64,000 bases of DNA, taken from NCBI RefSeq assembly GCF_004803695.1, contig NZ_CP039393.1, positions 2,046,001 through 2,110,000 on the forward strand. Direction: 5' to 3'. The notes below the pieces were generated by a model. It was not told the DNA's origin and ran no database searches. It saw only the letters and a program-made list of their open reading frames with translations. Source of the DNA: Muribaculum gordoncarteri (GTDB taxonomy: Bacteria; Bacteroidota; Bacteroidia; Bacteroidales; Muribaculaceae). Shown piece after piece: positions 1 to 9,914 of this stretch. Within the stretch, counting starts at the first letter, position 1; each line of letters opens with the position of its first letter. The translations under genes were made by a program, and so were the position numbers.

Positions 1-72
1 CTCCTCGTAAGCCCTGCGAGCCTCGTCAATAGCCACTTTCATGAAATGGCGATCCTCATCATTTTCAATCAT
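1..72 (-). CDS. tadA: tRNA adenosine deaminase TadA, N-terminal part (runs off window)
   Basis: Only the first 24 codons are in the window. They read MIENDEDRHFMKVAIDEARR and on, matching the opening of the TadA family (an acidic stretch, then FM..A..EA). The family deaminates the wobble adenosine of tRNA-Arg(ACG) to inosine in the cytoplasm. The start codon overlaps the rnz stop (ATGA), so the two genes are translationally coupled. The zinc and catalytic motifs lie outside the window, so the call rests on the N-terminus and context. Confidence 0.7.
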   Translation of the reverse strand, partial: MIENDEDRHFMKVAIDEARRAYEE

Positions 73-989
73 AATAAATCGAGGGACATGCCCTCATAAG
101 CAATTATAGTGTTTGGAAATATCTCTTTGGCCTCTTCAAGATGCTTCGCCTCGTCAATGTAACGCTTGGAAAAGTGTCCGAGCACAAGGCGGTTGGCGCC
201 TGCAAGCCGAGCTATTCGCGCAGCCTCGGCAGCAGTAGAGTGACCTCTTGTGCGAGCCTTGTCGGCATATTCGTCGGTATATGTCGCCTCGTGGTAGATA
301 GTGTCGACACCTTCCACCGCAGCCGCTACGCGCTCATCGTAGACAGTGTCGGAACAGTAGGCGTAACTTACCGCAGCATCGGCCGGCAATGTGAGCCACT
401 CATTGGGTATCACACGGCCGTCATCAGTAACGAAGTCGGCACCGCCCTTTATGGCCTGATATTGGCGTATCGGCACATTATAGAACCGCACCATGTCGCC
501 TCGCAGATGACGCGGCTTTGGCTTCTCGGCAAACACAAATCCCGAGCATGGCACGCGGTGATATAGCGGGAATGACCTCACGACAAGCGAGTCATTCTCA
601 AAAATCACCTCATTGCCTCGCGGATTGATGACATTATAGTGAATCGTGAATGGAGTTTCACGACAGAAAAAGTCAAGCATGGTCTTGAAAATCTCGACAC
701 CCTCCTTGAATGTATGTATCGTTATGTCGCCTCCCTCACGCCCGGTAAGCGCCAGTGTCGACACAAGGCCGGGTAATCCGAGGCAATGGTCGCCGTGCAG
801 ATGCGAGATGAAGATGTGGGACAGCCGCGAGAATTTAAGGCGTTGACGACGCATCGACAACTGAGCCCCCTCGCCACAATCGATCATAAACAGATTGTCG
901 CGAAAGTCCAGCACCTGACAACTCGGCAGATGTCGCAAGGTGGGTGTCGCGGAACCGCATCCTAAATAATTTATTTGAAATTTTGCCAT
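69..989 (-). CDS. rnz: Ribonuclease Z (tRNA 3'-processing endonuclease)
   Basis: The protein has 306 aa, a normal length for the short bacterial RNase Z. It carries the metallo-beta-lactamase zinc motif HLHGDH at residues 63-68, the N-terminal GCGSATPT signature at 10-17, and a late GHF motif followed by a C-terminal acidic region. The enzyme cuts the 3' trailer of pre-tRNAs in the cytoplasm. The downstream tadA gene overlaps the stop codon, giving an rnz-tadA unit in which both products act on tRNA. A promoter -7 box sits only six bases before the ATG, so the transcript may be leaderless. Confidence 0.95.
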   Translation of the reverse strand: MAKFQINYLGCGSATPTLRHLPSCQVLDFRDNLFMIDCGEGAQLSMRRQRLKFSRLSHIFISHLHGDHCLGLPGLVSTLALTGREGGDITIHTFKEGVEIFKTMLDFFCRETPFTIHYNVINPRGNEVIFENDSLVVRSFPLYHRVPCSGFVFAEKPKPRHLRGDMVRFYNVPIRQYQAIKGGADFVTDDGRVIPNEWLTLPADAAVSYAYCSDTVYDERVAAAVEGVDTIYHEATYTDEYADKARTRGHSTAAEAARIARLAGANRLVLGHFSKRYIDEAKHLEEAKEIFPNTIIAYEGMSLDLL

Positions 990-1300
990 ATCCGCAAAGT
1001 TAATGCTTTTATTGAAAAATAGAGCCTGAGCCTTGACATTTCATTACAGCCCTTAATAATGAATTTTTATATACAAATGTAAAAAAGCAACAGCTTAGAT
1101 GGCTCATTTTGCCGTATTCTGGCCCATATTAACATTATTAAGGTTAATTTACGATAAAAAGTTAACCTTTGGTTTGGATATAAATGAATTATAAATTATT
1201 TTTGAATCAGTTTTTTCATAGGATTAGATTTTTAAGGTTTACAAGCGGTGCGGTCGTCGTGAGATGATCGCATCGATCTTTTTATAGGGTAGCTCCGACA
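990..1300 (-). promoter_or_regulatory. AT-rich intergenic region with rnz promoter
   Basis: This is a 311-bp gap between rnz and rsgA, both on the minus strand. The minus-strand sequence TAACTTTG at 1002-995 matches the Bacteroidetes -7 consensus TAnnTTTG. It lies so close to the rnz start (ATG at 989) that transcription probably begins at or next to the start codon. The rest is AT-rich, and I saw no further ORF or clear terminator in it. Confidence 0.55.
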
Positions 1301-2236
1301 TCAGAACGGCTTGCGATACTTGTCGGGGTTGGTATCGTCGAGAATGCTCAGATAGGACGCATAACGCGACTGCGAAATGTAGTGATCATCAAGCGCTTTC
1401 AGCACCGCACATCCCGGCTCGTGGGTGTGAGTACAGTTGCCGTACTTGCAATCGGCCGAAATCTTGAATATCTCGGGGAAAAAGTGGGCAATCTCATGCT
1501 TGTCAAAGTCAATGGTACCGAATCCCTTTATGCCCGGAGTATCGATAATCCATCCCCCTTCAGGGAGCGGAAACATCTCGGAAAACGTGGTGGTGTGCAT
1601 ACCCGTATCGTGCATGTCGGAAATAGAACCTGTCCTCAAGTCAAGGTCGGGCAACAACGCATTTATTATCGTAGATTTCCCCACTCCCGAATTTCCCGAA
1701 AACAGCGATATCTTATCCTTCAAACGCTCTCTCAATTCAGTCATGCCTTCACCGGTAAGAGCCGAAATTTCCAATACATCATATCCTATCGTGCGATATA
1801 ACGATGCCACGGCCTCGCAATACTCCTTATCTTCGTCATCGGTGAGCAAGTCCACCTTATTTATAAGCAACACGGCAGGCACCCTATAGGCCTCGGCCGT
1901 AGCAAGGAAACGGTCGATAAATGTTGTAGAAGTAACCGGATGAGCCAATGTAACGACAAGAAAGGCACAATCAAGATTGGCCGCTATTATGTGCGACTCC
2001 TTGGAGAGGTTGCTTGCACGCCTTATTATATAGTTTTTACGCGGTTGTATGGCAGTTATGAAAGCGTTACCGTCGGGATTGACCGATATTGTCACACGGT
2101 CGCCCACAGCTACAGGATTGGTAGTGCGAATTCCCTTCAGACGGAAATTCCCCTTTATCTTACAATTGACATCCTCGCCGTTATCGGCGTGAACCACATA
2201 CCAACTTCCGGTATTCTTTATAACCAAGCCGTCCAT
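1301..2236 (-). CDS. rsgA: Ribosome small-subunit-dependent GTPase A
   Basis: The 311-aa protein has the circularly permuted GTPase order typical of RsgA: NKVD (G4) at 126-129, then GNSGVGKS (G1) at 181-188, then DTPG (G3) at 232-235. An N-terminal OB-fold and a C-terminal zinc knuckle (C263, C268, H270, C276) flank the GTPase core. RsgA checks late maturation of the 30S subunit. It follows yjbQ by 16 bp on the same strand and probably shares its transcript. Confidence 0.96.
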   Translation of the reverse strand: MDGLVIKNTGSWYVVHADNGEDVNCKIKGNFRLKGIRTTNPVAVGDRVTISVNPDGNAFITAIQPRKNYIIRRASNLSKESHIIAANLDCAFLVVTLAHPVTSTTFIDRFLATAEAYRVPAVLLINKVDLLTDDEDKEYCEAVASLYRTIGYDVLEISALTGEGMTELRERLKDKISLFSGNSGVGKSTIINALLPDLDLRTGSISDMHDTGMHTTTFSEMFPLPEGGWIIDTPGIKGFGTIDFDKHEIAHFFPEIFKISADCKYGNCTHTHEPGCAVLKALDDHYISQSRYASYLSILDDTNPDKYRKPF

Positions 2237-2252
2237 ATAAAAATATTAAAGT

Positions 2253-2666
2253 CTATTCACCTATTACCGTAGCGACAATTTTGCGGGAACCTCCGTAATC
2301 GCGAAACTCACACAGGTATATGCCCTGCCATGTACCGAGATTCAACCGCCCGTCGGTAATGGGAATCGTAAGTGACGCTCCCACCATCACCGACTTGGCA
2401 TGAGCCGGCATGTCGTCATCGCCTTCAAGAGTGTGAAGATAATAAGGAGCATTCTCGGGCACGAGCCTGTTGAAAATCTCGTTCAAGTCGTGACGCACAT
2501 CGGGGTCGGCGTTCTCATTCAGGGCAAGCGCCGCCGAAGTGTGCTTTACGAGCAGATTCAACAATCCTTTCCTGGGCAGGACCGGGAGCTGACGCAATAT
2601 ATCGCCCGTCACGAGATGGATTCCGCGACGCCGCGGAGCAAGAGCAAATTCTGTTTGTTCAATCAT
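2253..2666 (-). CDS. yjbQ: YjbQ/UPF0047 family protein
   Basis: The 137-aa sequence matches the UPF0047 family in length and motifs: a conserved HTSAAL.LNENADPDVR block near residue 42, a GDDDMPAH block, and the C-terminal GTWQGIYLCEFRD stretch. Some family members have weak thiamine-phosphate synthase activity, but the physiological role is unsettled. The gene heads a likely two-gene unit with rsgA and has its own Bacteroidetes-type promoter 8-40 bp upstream. Confidence 0.9.
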   Translation of the reverse strand: MIEQTEFALAPRRRGIHLVTGDILRQLPVLPRKGLLNLLVKHTSAALALNENADPDVRHDLNEIFNRLVPENAPYYLHTLEGDDDMPAHAKSVMVGASLTIPITDGRLNLGTWQGIYLCEFRDYGGSRKIVATVIGE

Positions 2667-2673
2667 AATGTCG

Positions 2674-2705
2674 CAAAGGTAACAAAATTTCCAACTGCTA
2701 CCAAA
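2674..2705 (-). promoter_or_regulatory. Promoter for yjbQ-rsgA
   Basis: On the minus strand TTTG (2705-2702) is followed after 20 bases by TACCTTTG (2681-2674). This matches the Bacteroidetes primary sigma-factor consensus TTTG-N19/21-TAnnTTTG. The -7 box ends seven bases before the yjbQ ATG, so the mRNA would have almost no leader. Confidence 0.65.
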
Positions 2706-2884
2706 AACGCGTCATAGCGATTGATAGTTCGACTCATGTATATTCAAATTTGCAATATTTACACTATCGAAAACTTTTATGAGTGAAATTTGTTAATAAG
2801 TTGAGTTATAAATTGCAAAATATATGTAATTTTGTAGCTATTATTGAGAAATATCATTATGTCTAACATTAAAATAACCCAACA

Positions 2885-3094
2885 ATGAACATTGACACTA
2901 TTGGCACAAATGCCGGTTCCGTATGGAATGCACTTAATGAAGCTGATGCTCTTGGCTTGAAGCAGATTAAGAAGATAACCAAGCTGAAAGACAAAGAGCT
3001 TTATGCAGCCTTAGGATGGCTCGCACGTGAAGGTAAAATCCTCATCGCCGAGGGCGAAGACGAGAAAGACCTTATTGTTTCACTTGCTCAATAA
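2885..3094 (+). CDS. Winged helix-turn-helix protein (DUF2582-like)
   Basis: The protein is small (69 aa) and consists of a single winged-helix fold. It resembles the PF10771/DUF2582 family common in Bacteroidales, with the pattern G..W..L and a central L.D.ELYAALGWLAREGK segment forming the recognition helix and wing. It is presumably a DNA-binding regulator, but no target is evident. A -7 box TAATTTTG lies at 2827-2834. The gene is monocistronic and is closed by a strong terminator. Confidence 0.85.
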   Translation: MNIDTIGTNAGSVWNALNEADALGLKQIKKITKLKDKELYAALGWLAREGKILIAEGEDEKDLIVSLAQ

Positions 3095-3126
3095 TGAATT
3101 TATATCCATTATAAACCCTTATCAGG

Positions 3127-3162
3127 AAGGCGATTGACCGTAAGGGCAAATCGCCTTCTTTT
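3127..3162 (+). terminator. Rho-independent terminator after the winged-helix gene
   Basis: The stem AAGGCGATT (3127-3135) pairs with AATCGCCTT (3149-3157) and is followed by CTTTT. It lies 33 bp after the stop codon. Confidence 0.85.
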
Positions 3163-3321
3163 ACACCACCTCTCCCAGATCGATTATATTGTAATTTGCA
3201 ATGTCATCACTTATGTTAAATCACTTTAAATTTGGCACATAGTCCAATTTTGCAAGCGATTTTGATTAACTTTGTCCGTTTTTTTTCACATCTCAAATTT
3301 TATTACAATAATAACAACATT

Positions 3322-4083
3322 ATGAACATTGCTAAATCGATTTTAAACTTTGCCTTGCTCGCATGTTGTGTGCTTTTTACAGGATGCAACAGCGATGACG
3401 ATTCTCCTCTCACATTTTACGGAGATGAGTACTCGGTAAGAGTGGGGGTAAACGAGGGTATTCCGTTTACGGGCGGAACCAACGATCTGTCGGTAAAGGT
3501 AGCCAATCCCTACCTTCTTGAAGCATCCATAAGCCAGCTTAAAGGTCTTGTGGTAACCGGCAAGGCTGTAGGACGCACCTCCATCGCCGTAAGCGACAAC
3601 GGAGTCACTCCACCCGTCAACAAGACACTAAAAGTGAATGTAGTGCCGATGAATCTTGCATTCGTCGTAACGGACAACCAGAGCGGTATTTCAATCTTCA
3701 ACGCAGGAAACGGCATATTCCTTGCCAAGGAAGGCTCAAACTATAATTTCTATGTAGTAGAGCGCAACTCTTCACTTGACAAGATACACGCCAAAGGCAC
3801 CTACAGCTTCTCGGTAGAAAGCGGCCGTCCCTACATCACAATGAACTTCCTGGACAAGGGCCAGTCAATGAGCGTAAAATTCTCGCTTGACTCAACTCCG
3901 CTCGGACTGTTGAGCATTCTGCAGCGTTATCTCGATCCTGAAACACTGAAGGACTTCAAGAATGACAACGCATCAAGCGACGGCCAGTACCTTATGATGT
4001 CGGATGTTACAGCATCTTCAAAATACATCAGGGCAGCATTCTCACCCGTTTACGTGTTGCCTCCGAGTGTATTCGGCATATAA
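3322..4083 (+). CDS. Lipoprotein with Ig-like domain, homologous to the 23.4 kb lipoprotein
   Basis: The product is about 253 aa. The ATG at 3322 was chosen because it gives a lipoprotein signal peptide with Cys22 (..CVLFTGC) followed by an acidic NSDDDS stretch. The longer TTG-initiated frame from 3232 would bury that signal. Residues ~35-110 look like a bacterial Ig-like (BIG2-type) fold with the GRTSIAVSDNG pattern. The protein aligns along its length with the lipoprotein at 23392-24240: the GD.Y.VR.G block, the ..G.T....DN repeat and an ILQ.YL helix. It is followed by a 12-bp hairpin and then the RND efflux operon. Function is unknown; it is probably attached to the outer membrane. Confidence 0.75.
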   Translation: MNIAKSILNFALLACCVLFTGCNSDDDSPLTFYGDEYSVRVGVNEGIPFTGGTNDLSVKVANPYLLEASISQLKGLVVTGKAVGRTSIAVSDNGVTPPVNKTLKVNVVPMNLAFVVTDNQSGISIFNAGNGIFLAKEGSNYNFYVVERNSSLDKIHAKGTYSFSVESGRPYITMNFLDKGQSMSVKFSLDSTPLGLLSILQRYLDPETLKDFKNDNASSDGQYLMMSDVTASSKYIRAAFSPVYVLPPSVFGI

Positions 4084-4100
4084 ACCACAACCTAAACTGA

Positions 4101-4139
4101 TTCTACAGGCAAGGCGGTTCACAGTCTTTGCCTGTAGAA
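4101..4139 (+). terminator. Perfect 12-bp hairpin between lipoprotein and efflux operon
   Basis: TTCTACAGGCAA (4101-4112) pairs perfectly with TTGCCTGTAGAA (4128-4139). There is no clear U-tract, so it may be a weak terminator, a processing site or an attenuator that lowers readthrough into the efflux genes. Confidence 0.5.
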
Positions 4140-4189
4140 CCTGACAACTACGAGGGATTTTATTTTTTGGACTATTTATCTTGTCTTTT

Positions 4190-5380
4190 ATGGTGCTATT
4201 TACCAAGCCTATAACATCCGGGCGCAATTTAATCATGCTGCTCGTTTTGTTTTCACTTACATTTGAGAGTTGCAAAAAAACAGAAACGACACTTCCTGTC
4301 GTGGCTGTCGAGCCATCGCAGGAAGACGATGTTGAAATATACGGAGAATATGTGGGTCGTGTGCGTGCACAACAATTCGTAGAAGTAAGAGCGCGTGTCG
4401 AAGGTTATCTTGAACGAATGCTCTTTGAGGAAGGCACATACGTAAACAAGAACCAGGTGCTGTTCATTATCAACCAGGACCAGTACAAGGCCAAGGTTGA
4501 CAAAGCACGGGCACAGTTGAAAAAGGATGAGTCGCAAGAGCAGAAAGCCAAGCGCGACCTCGACCGAATAAGACCGCTCTATGAGCAGAATGCAGCAAGC
4601 CAGCTCGACCTCGACAATGCAATAGCCGCCTACGAAACGGCCAAGGCATCGGTGTCGATGAGCAAGGCCGACCTCGCCCAGGCCGAACTTGAACTTGGCT
4701 ACACGACAGTGCGCTCGCCACTGTCGGGACACATCAGCGAACGTAACGCCGACTTAGGTACACTTGTAGGCCCCGGCGGAAAATCGCTTCTCGCAACCAT
4801 AGTAAAGAGCGACACCGTGCTTATCGACTTCAGCATGACCGCACTCGACTACCTTAAGAGCAAGGAGCGCAACGTTGACCTTGGCCAACAGGATGCGTCA
4901 CGCTCATGGCAGCCCTACGTAACAATAACGCTTGCCGACAACACCGTGTATCTGCACAAAGGGCTTGTGGATTTCGCAGAACCGCAGGTCGATCCCAACA
5001 CCGGAACATTCTCGGTGAGAGCCGAGATGCCCAATCCCGAACGCGCAATCCTGCCGGGACAGTTCACCAAAGTAAAGCTGCTGCTCGATGTACGCGAGCA
5101 CGCCACCGTTGTGCCCCGCAAGGCGGTGACGATTGAAAAGGGCGGAGCCTACGTGTATGTGATGCGTCGCGACTCGACAGTGGAGAAACGCTTCATCGAG
5201 GTAGGCCCCGAATTTGAAAACAATGTAGTGGTAGAACGCGGTGTTGTTCCCAACGAAAACATCGTGACAGAGGGCCATCACAAGCTGTCGCCGGGCATGA
5301 AGGTGCGTGTAGGCACCGTTCCCGCCGAACATCAGGCCGCAACAAAAAACAACGATTCACTTCCCACAGCCACCGAATAA
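4190..5380 (+). CDS. RND efflux periplasmic adaptor (AcrA/MexA type)
   Basis: The protein is about 396 aa from the ATG at 4190. A TTG at 4181 and an ATG at 4235 are alternatives. The signal peptide ends at Cys28 (..LTFESC), indicating a lipid-anchored adaptor. A biotinyl-lipoyl half (VEARVEGYLERM, then EEGTYV) precedes a long alpha-hairpin (about residues 95-165), the second lipoyl half with the TTVRSPLSGHIS motif, a beta-barrel and a membrane-proximal domain. It bridges the inner-membrane pump and the outer-membrane channel. It is followed after 9 bp by the pump gene. Confidence 0.95.
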   Translation: MVLFTKPITSGRNLIMLLVLFSLTFESCKKTETTLPVVAVEPSQEDDVEIYGEYVGRVRAQQFVEVRARVEGYLERMLFEEGTYVNKNQVLFIINQDQYKAKVDKARAQLKKDESQEQKAKRDLDRIRPLYEQNAASQLDLDNAIAAYETAKASVSMSKADLAQAELELGYTTVRSPLSGHISERNADLGTLVGPGGKSLLATIVKSDTVLIDFSMTALDYLKSKERNVDLGQQDASRSWQPYVTITLADNTVYLHKGLVDFAEPQVDPNTGTFSVRAEMPNPERAILPGQFTKVKLLLDVREHATVVPRKAVTIEKGGAYVYVMRRDSTVEKRFIEVGPEFENNVVVERGVVPNENIVTEGHHKLSPGMKVRVGTVPAEHQAATKNNDSLPTATE

Positions 5381-5389
5381 CAAAAGCCT

Positions 5390-8300
5390 ATGAAAGTAAG
5401 CTTCTTTATTGACCGACCTGTCTTTTCGATGGTTCTGTCAATCCTGATTGTAATAATAGGAGTGATAGGATTGACAATGCTTCCCATCGACCAATATCCG
5501 CAAATCACGCCTCCCGTGGTTAAGATAAGCGCGTCATATCCCGGGGCAAGCGCACTGACGGTGTCACAGGCCGTGGCCACACCTATCGAACAGGAACTCA
5601 ACGGTACGCCGGGAATGCTCTACATGGAGTCGTCAAGCTCCAACTCGGGAGGCTTCTCGGCAACAGTGACATTTGACATCTCAGCCAATCCCGACCTTGC
5701 CGCCGTAGAGATACAGAACCGCATAAAGCTCGCCGAATCGCGACTCCCGACCGAAGTCGTGCAAAACGGCATATCGGTCGAGAAACAGGCCGCAAGCCAG
5801 CTGCTTACGCTGTGCCTCACCTCGACCGACCCTAAATTTGATGAGATATACCTGAGTAACTTCGCGACACTCAACGTAGTCGACCTGCTGCGACGCATTC
5901 CCGGTGTGGGACGAGTTTCCAACATCGGCAGCCGATACTATGCAATGCAGATATGGGTACAGCCCGACAAGCTCGCCAACCTCGGCATCACAGTTGCCGA
6001 CCTGCAAAAGGCGCTTAAGGACCAGAACCGCGAGTCGGCCGCCGGAGTGCTTGGACAGCAGCCCGTTACAGGACTTGATGTGACAATCCCCATCACCACG
6101 CAGGGACGACTTTCGTCGGTGAGCCAGTTTGAAGAGATCGTGGTGAGAGCCAATCCCGACGGTTCGATCATACGCCTCCGCGATGTGGCCCGCATATCGC
6201 TTGAAGCGCAGTCCTACAATACCGAGAGCGGAATAAACGGCGAAAACGCCGCTGTGCTTGCCGTGTACATGCTTCCCGGAGCCAATGCCATGGAGGTTGC
6301 TGACAAGGTAAAAGCCGCCATGGTCGACATAAGCAAGAACTTCCCTGACGGATTGAGCTACAGAATACCCTTCGACATGACCACCTACATTTCCGAGTCA
6401 ATCCATGAAGTGTACAAGACGCTCTTCGAGGCTCTCGCACTGGTTATATTTGTCGTGTTCCTGTCGCTGCAAAGCTGGCGAGCCACGCTTATTCCCCTTA
6501 TAGCCGTGCCCATATCGCTGATCGGAACATTCGGCTTCATGCTCATATTCGGCTTCTCGCTCAACATCCTTACCCTGCTCGGTCTTGTACTCGCCATAGG
6601 TATAGTGGTGGACGACGCCATAGTGGTGGTCGAGAATGTCGAACGCATAATGGACGAGGAGCATCTGCCGCCCTACGAAGCCACACAGAAGGCGATGAAG
6701 AGCCTCACAAGCCCCATCATCGCTACCTCTCTGGTTCTGGCTGCCGTATTTGTCCCGGTAAGCTTCCTCGGCGGAATCACGGGACAGCTCTATCGTCAGT
6801 TCACCGTAACCATCGTGGTGTCGGTGCTCCTTTCAGCCGTGGTGGCATTGACGCTAAGCCCCGTTATGTGCTCGCTAATACTTAAGCCCAGTACGCCCAA
6901 CGAGAAGAAGAACATCGTATTCCGCAAAATCAACCAATGGATAAGCACCGGAAACAACCGTTACATCCAGATAATATGCCAGACACTGCGCAACAAGAAG
7001 CGCGTTATGGCGGCATTCGGTGTAATGATTGCGTTGATTTTTCTCATAAACCGGCTCATGCCTACGAGCTTCCTCCCCATTGAGGACCAGGGTTACTTCA
7101 AGGTAGAGCTTGAACTTCCCGAAGGTGCGACACTCGAAAGGACACGCCAGGTAACCGAGCGTGCAGTGAGCTACCTGATGGCCAATCCGGCAGTAGAGTA
7201 CGTGCAAAGTGTGGCCGGAAGCAGCTCACAAGTGGGCACAAGCCAGGCACGCAGCGAACTGACCGTGATACTGAAGCCTTGGGAAGAACGTGACGATGAA
7301 ACAATCGACGACATAATGGAGGTGGTGAAACATGACCTCGCCGAATATCCCGAATGTAAAGCCTATCTGTCGCGTCCGCCGGTAATTCCCGGACTCGGAA
7401 CCTCGGGCGGATTTGAGATGCAGCTTGAAGCGAGAAGCGACGCCACCTTTGACGACCTTGTCAACGCCACCGACACCCTACTCTACTATGCGTCACAGCA
7501 TAAGGAGATTACGGGTCTGTCATCGTCGCTTCAAGCCGACATTCCGCAACTCTACTTCGATGTCGACCGCGACAAGGTGAAGTTTGCAGGCGTTCCGCTC
7601 GCCGATGTATTCGCAACGATGAAAGCCTATACAGGCTCGGTCTATGTCAACGACTTCAATATGTTTAACCGCATATACCGCGTCTACATCCAGGCCGAAG
7701 CCCCCTACCGCGAGCATCGCGAAAACATAAACATGTTCTATGTAAGAGGCAGCGGCGACTCCATGGTTCCGCTCACCTCGCTAGGCAACACATCCTACAC
7801 CACAGGTCCCGGCAGCATAAAGCGATTCAACATGTTTAACAGTGCCGTAATCAGGGGTGAAGCGTCGAAAGGACACAGCTCGGGACAGGCCATGGAGATT
7901 CTCGAAGAGATTGCCCGCGAACACCTTCCCGAGAACATAGGCGTTGAATGGAGCGGACTATCCTATCAGGAGAAACAGGCCGGAGGCAAGACCGGACTTG
8001 TGCTGTCGCTTGTATTTCTTTTCGTATTCCTTTTCCTTGCAGCCCTTTACGAGAGCTGGACGGTGCCGGTAGCCGTGTTGCTGTCACTGCCCGTAGCTGC
8101 ATTGGGCGCCTATCTCGGAGAGTGGATGTGCGGCCTTGAAAACGACATATATTTCCAGATAGGTCTTGTAATGCTAATGGGTATGGCCGCCAAGAACGCA
8201 ATCCTTATCGTAGAGTTTGCCAAAGAGCAGACCGACAAGGGCGACGATGCCTACGAAGCGGCACTCTTCGCCTCAAAGCTGCGATTCCGCCCCATCCTCA

Positions 8301-8524
8301 TGACTTCGCTGGCGTTCATTCTCGGAATGTTGCCGATGGTCATCGCCTCGGGTCCCGGATCGGCCAGCCGACAGGCCATAGGCACGGGCGTGTTCTTCGG
8401 AATGATATCTGCCGTCGTATTCGGCATCCTGCTTGTGCCCTTCTTCTTCGTAATCGTATATCGCTCAGTCGCCAAGTTCAAGGTGATACGCCGAGGCATA
8501 AAATTACCTTCGTTCAAAAAATGA
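5390..8524 (+). CDS. RND multidrug efflux pump, HAE1 (AcrB/MexB) family
   Basis: The 1,044-aa length is normal for HAE1 pumps. It has the N-terminal FFIDRPVFSMVLSI helix, the porter-domain motif GARLP-like AESRLPTEV, twelve expected membrane helices in two sets, and the proton-relay region GLVLAIGIVVDDAIVVVENV in TM4. The second half has the matching GLVMLMGMAAKNAILIVEFA segment with the essential Lys. It exports drugs, detergents or bile acids using the proton gradient. It sits between the adaptor and channel genes with spacings of 9 and 10 bp, so the three are one operon. Confidence 0.97.
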   Translation: MKVSFFIDRPVFSMVLSILIVIIGVIGLTMLPIDQYPQITPPVVKISASYPGASALTVSQAVATPIEQELNGTPGMLYMESSSSNSGGFSATVTFDISANPDLAAVEIQNRIKLAESRLPTEVVQNGISVEKQAASQLLTLCLTSTDPKFDEIYLSNFATLNVVDLLRRIPGVGRVSNIGSRYYAMQIWVQPDKLANLGITVADLQKALKDQNRESAAGVLGQQPVTGLDVTIPITTQGRLSSVSQFEEIVVRANPDGSIIRLRDVARISLEAQSYNTESGINGENAAVLAVYMLPGANAMEVADKVKAAMVDISKNFPDGLSYRIPFDMTTYISESIHEVYKTLFEALALVIFVVFLSLQSWRATLIPLIAVPISLIGTFGFMLIFGFSLNILTLLGLVLAIGIVVDDAIVVVENVERIMDEEHLPPYEATQKAMKSLTSPIIATSLVLAAVFVPVSFLGGITGQLYRQFTVTIVVSVLLSAVVALTLSPVMCSLILKPSTPNEKKNIVFRKINQWISTGNNRYIQIICQTLRNKKRVMAAFGVMIALIFLINRLMPTSFLPIEDQGYFKVELELPEGATLERTRQVTERAVSYLMANPAVEYVQSVAGSSSQVGTSQARSELTVILKPWEERDDETIDDIMEVVKHDLAEYPECKAYLSRPPVIPGLGTSGGFEMQLEARSDATFDDLVNATDTLLYYASQHKEITGLSSSLQADIPQLYFDVDRDKVKFAGVPLADVFATMKAYTGSVYVNDFNMFNRIYRVYIQAEAPYREHRENINMFYVRGSGDSMVPLTSLGNTSYTTGPGSIKRFNMFNSAVIRGEASKGHSSGQAMEILEEIAREHLPENIGVEWSGLSYQEKQAGGKTGLVLSLVFLFVFLFLAALYESWTVPVAVLLSLPVAALGAYLGEWMCGLENDIYFQIGLVMLMGMAAKNAILIVEFAKEQTDKGDDAYEAALFASKLRFRPILMTSLAFILGMLPMVIASGPGSASRQAIGTGVFFGMISAVVFGILLVPFFFVIVYRSVAKFKVIRRGIKLPSFKK

Positions 8525-8534
8525 TTCACTGTAT

Positions 8535-9899
8535 ATGAAATCCAAATTGCTACTTTCGATAATCGTCGTGACACTTATGAGCTCATGCAAGCTCGGACAT
8601 AAGTTCTCACAACCCGACCTCTACCTGCCGCAGAGCATCGACACGATGCAGGTCGAGGAGGCGTCGATCGCCGACATGCAGTGGTGGCAGATATACACCG
8701 ACACCACCCTGCAAGCCTTGATAAACAAGACTCTTGAAAACAACAAGGACCTCAAGATAGCCGCCGCACGCATCGCCCAGATGGCGGCCATGAAGCGCAT
8801 CGACAACGCCAACATGCTGCCACAGCTCAACGGCAACATCTACGCACAAAAAGAGGCGCTGAATTATGGCGGCGACCACTACAAGAACGATCCCGAAGCG
8901 GGCATAAAGGCCACAATAACATGGGAGGCCGACCTGTGGGGCAATCTGCGATGGACGCGCGACAAAGGCATAGCGCAATACCTTGAAAGCGTGGAAAACC
9001 GCCGGGCCCTGACGGTGAGCATCATTGCACAGGTAGCGCAATCCTACTTCGAGCTCGTGGCTCTTGACAACGAGCTTGCAATCGTGCGCCGCACACTCAA
9101 TGCACGAAAGGAGGGCGTGAGGCTTGCAAAACTGCGCTTTGAGGGCGGATTGACTTCGGAAACGCCCTATCAACAGGCGCAGGTGGAGTATGCCAAAACC
9201 GCCACCCATATTCCCGTGCTTGAGCGCGACATCACCCTTAAAGAGAATGAGATAGCCTTTCTTGCCGGAGAGTATCCCCGTCACATCGACCGAGTGCGTG
9301 AACCGAGCACGATACTTCTCCCCGAATCGCTTCCGATAGGCCTGCCGTCGACGCTGCTTGAACGCCGTCCCGACATACGCGCCGCCGAGCAGAAGCTTAT
9401 AGCCGCCAACGCCGCAGTGGGAGTGGCATACACCAATATGTTTCCCCGGCTTTCGCTAACGGCCACCGGCGGAGTCGAGAGCGATGATTTCAGCAATCTG
9501 TTCAAATCGCCCATGTACTACCTCAGCTCCAATCTGCTTGGTCCGATACTTGACATGGGACGCCGACGCAGCGCCTACAAAGCTCAGATTGCCGCATACG
9601 AGCAAGAGTGCTACAGCTACGAGAAGTCGGTGCTCACCGCATTTAAGGAGGCTCGTAACGCAATCGTCGACTTCAACAAGGTCAAGGAGATTCATGAGTC
9701 GATGGTGCAGCTTGAACGCTCGGCCAAAACCACAATGGACATAGCTCAGCTGCAATACATCAACGGAGTGATCGGCTACATCGATGTGCTCGATGCCCAA
9801 CGTAGCTACTTTGACGCCCAAATAGGTCTTAGCAATGCCGTGTGCAGCAAGCAACTTGCGCTCGTACAGCTATATAAGGCTCTCGGCGGAGGATGGTAA
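8535..9899 (+). CDS. Outer-membrane efflux channel (TolC/OprM, NodT type)
   Basis: The 454-aa lipoprotein has a signal ending at Cys18 (..VTLMSSC). Two OEP repeats are visible, each with long coiled helices. The LPIGLPSTLLERRPDIRAAE block is the family hallmark. It forms the trimeric outer-membrane exit duct for the pump encoded upstream. A strong terminator 15 bp after the stop closes the operon. Confidence 0.96.
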   Translation: MKSKLLLSIIVVTLMSSCKLGHKFSQPDLYLPQSIDTMQVEEASIADMQWWQIYTDTTLQALINKTLENNKDLKIAAARIAQMAAMKRIDNANMLPQLNGNIYAQKEALNYGGDHYKNDPEAGIKATITWEADLWGNLRWTRDKGIAQYLESVENRRALTVSIIAQVAQSYFELVALDNELAIVRRTLNARKEGVRLAKLRFEGGLTSETPYQQAQVEYAKTATHIPVLERDITLKENEIAFLAGEYPRHIDRVREPSTILLPESLPIGLPSTLLERRPDIRAAEQKLIAANAAVGVAYTNMFPRLSLTATGGVESDDFSNLFKSPMYYLSSNLLGPILDMGRRRSAYKAQIAAYEQECYSYEKSVLTAFKEARNAIVDFNKVKEIHESMVQLERSAKTTMDIAQLQYINGVIGYIDVLDAQRSYFDAQIGLSNAVCSKQLALVQLYKALGGGW

Positions 9900-9914
9900 C
9901 AACACATAGAAACA

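Noticed and set aside
3232-3321. Longer start for the 3.3-kb lipoprotein
   Set aside because: It starts at TTG, would bury the lipoprotein signal and overlaps a promoter-like segment.
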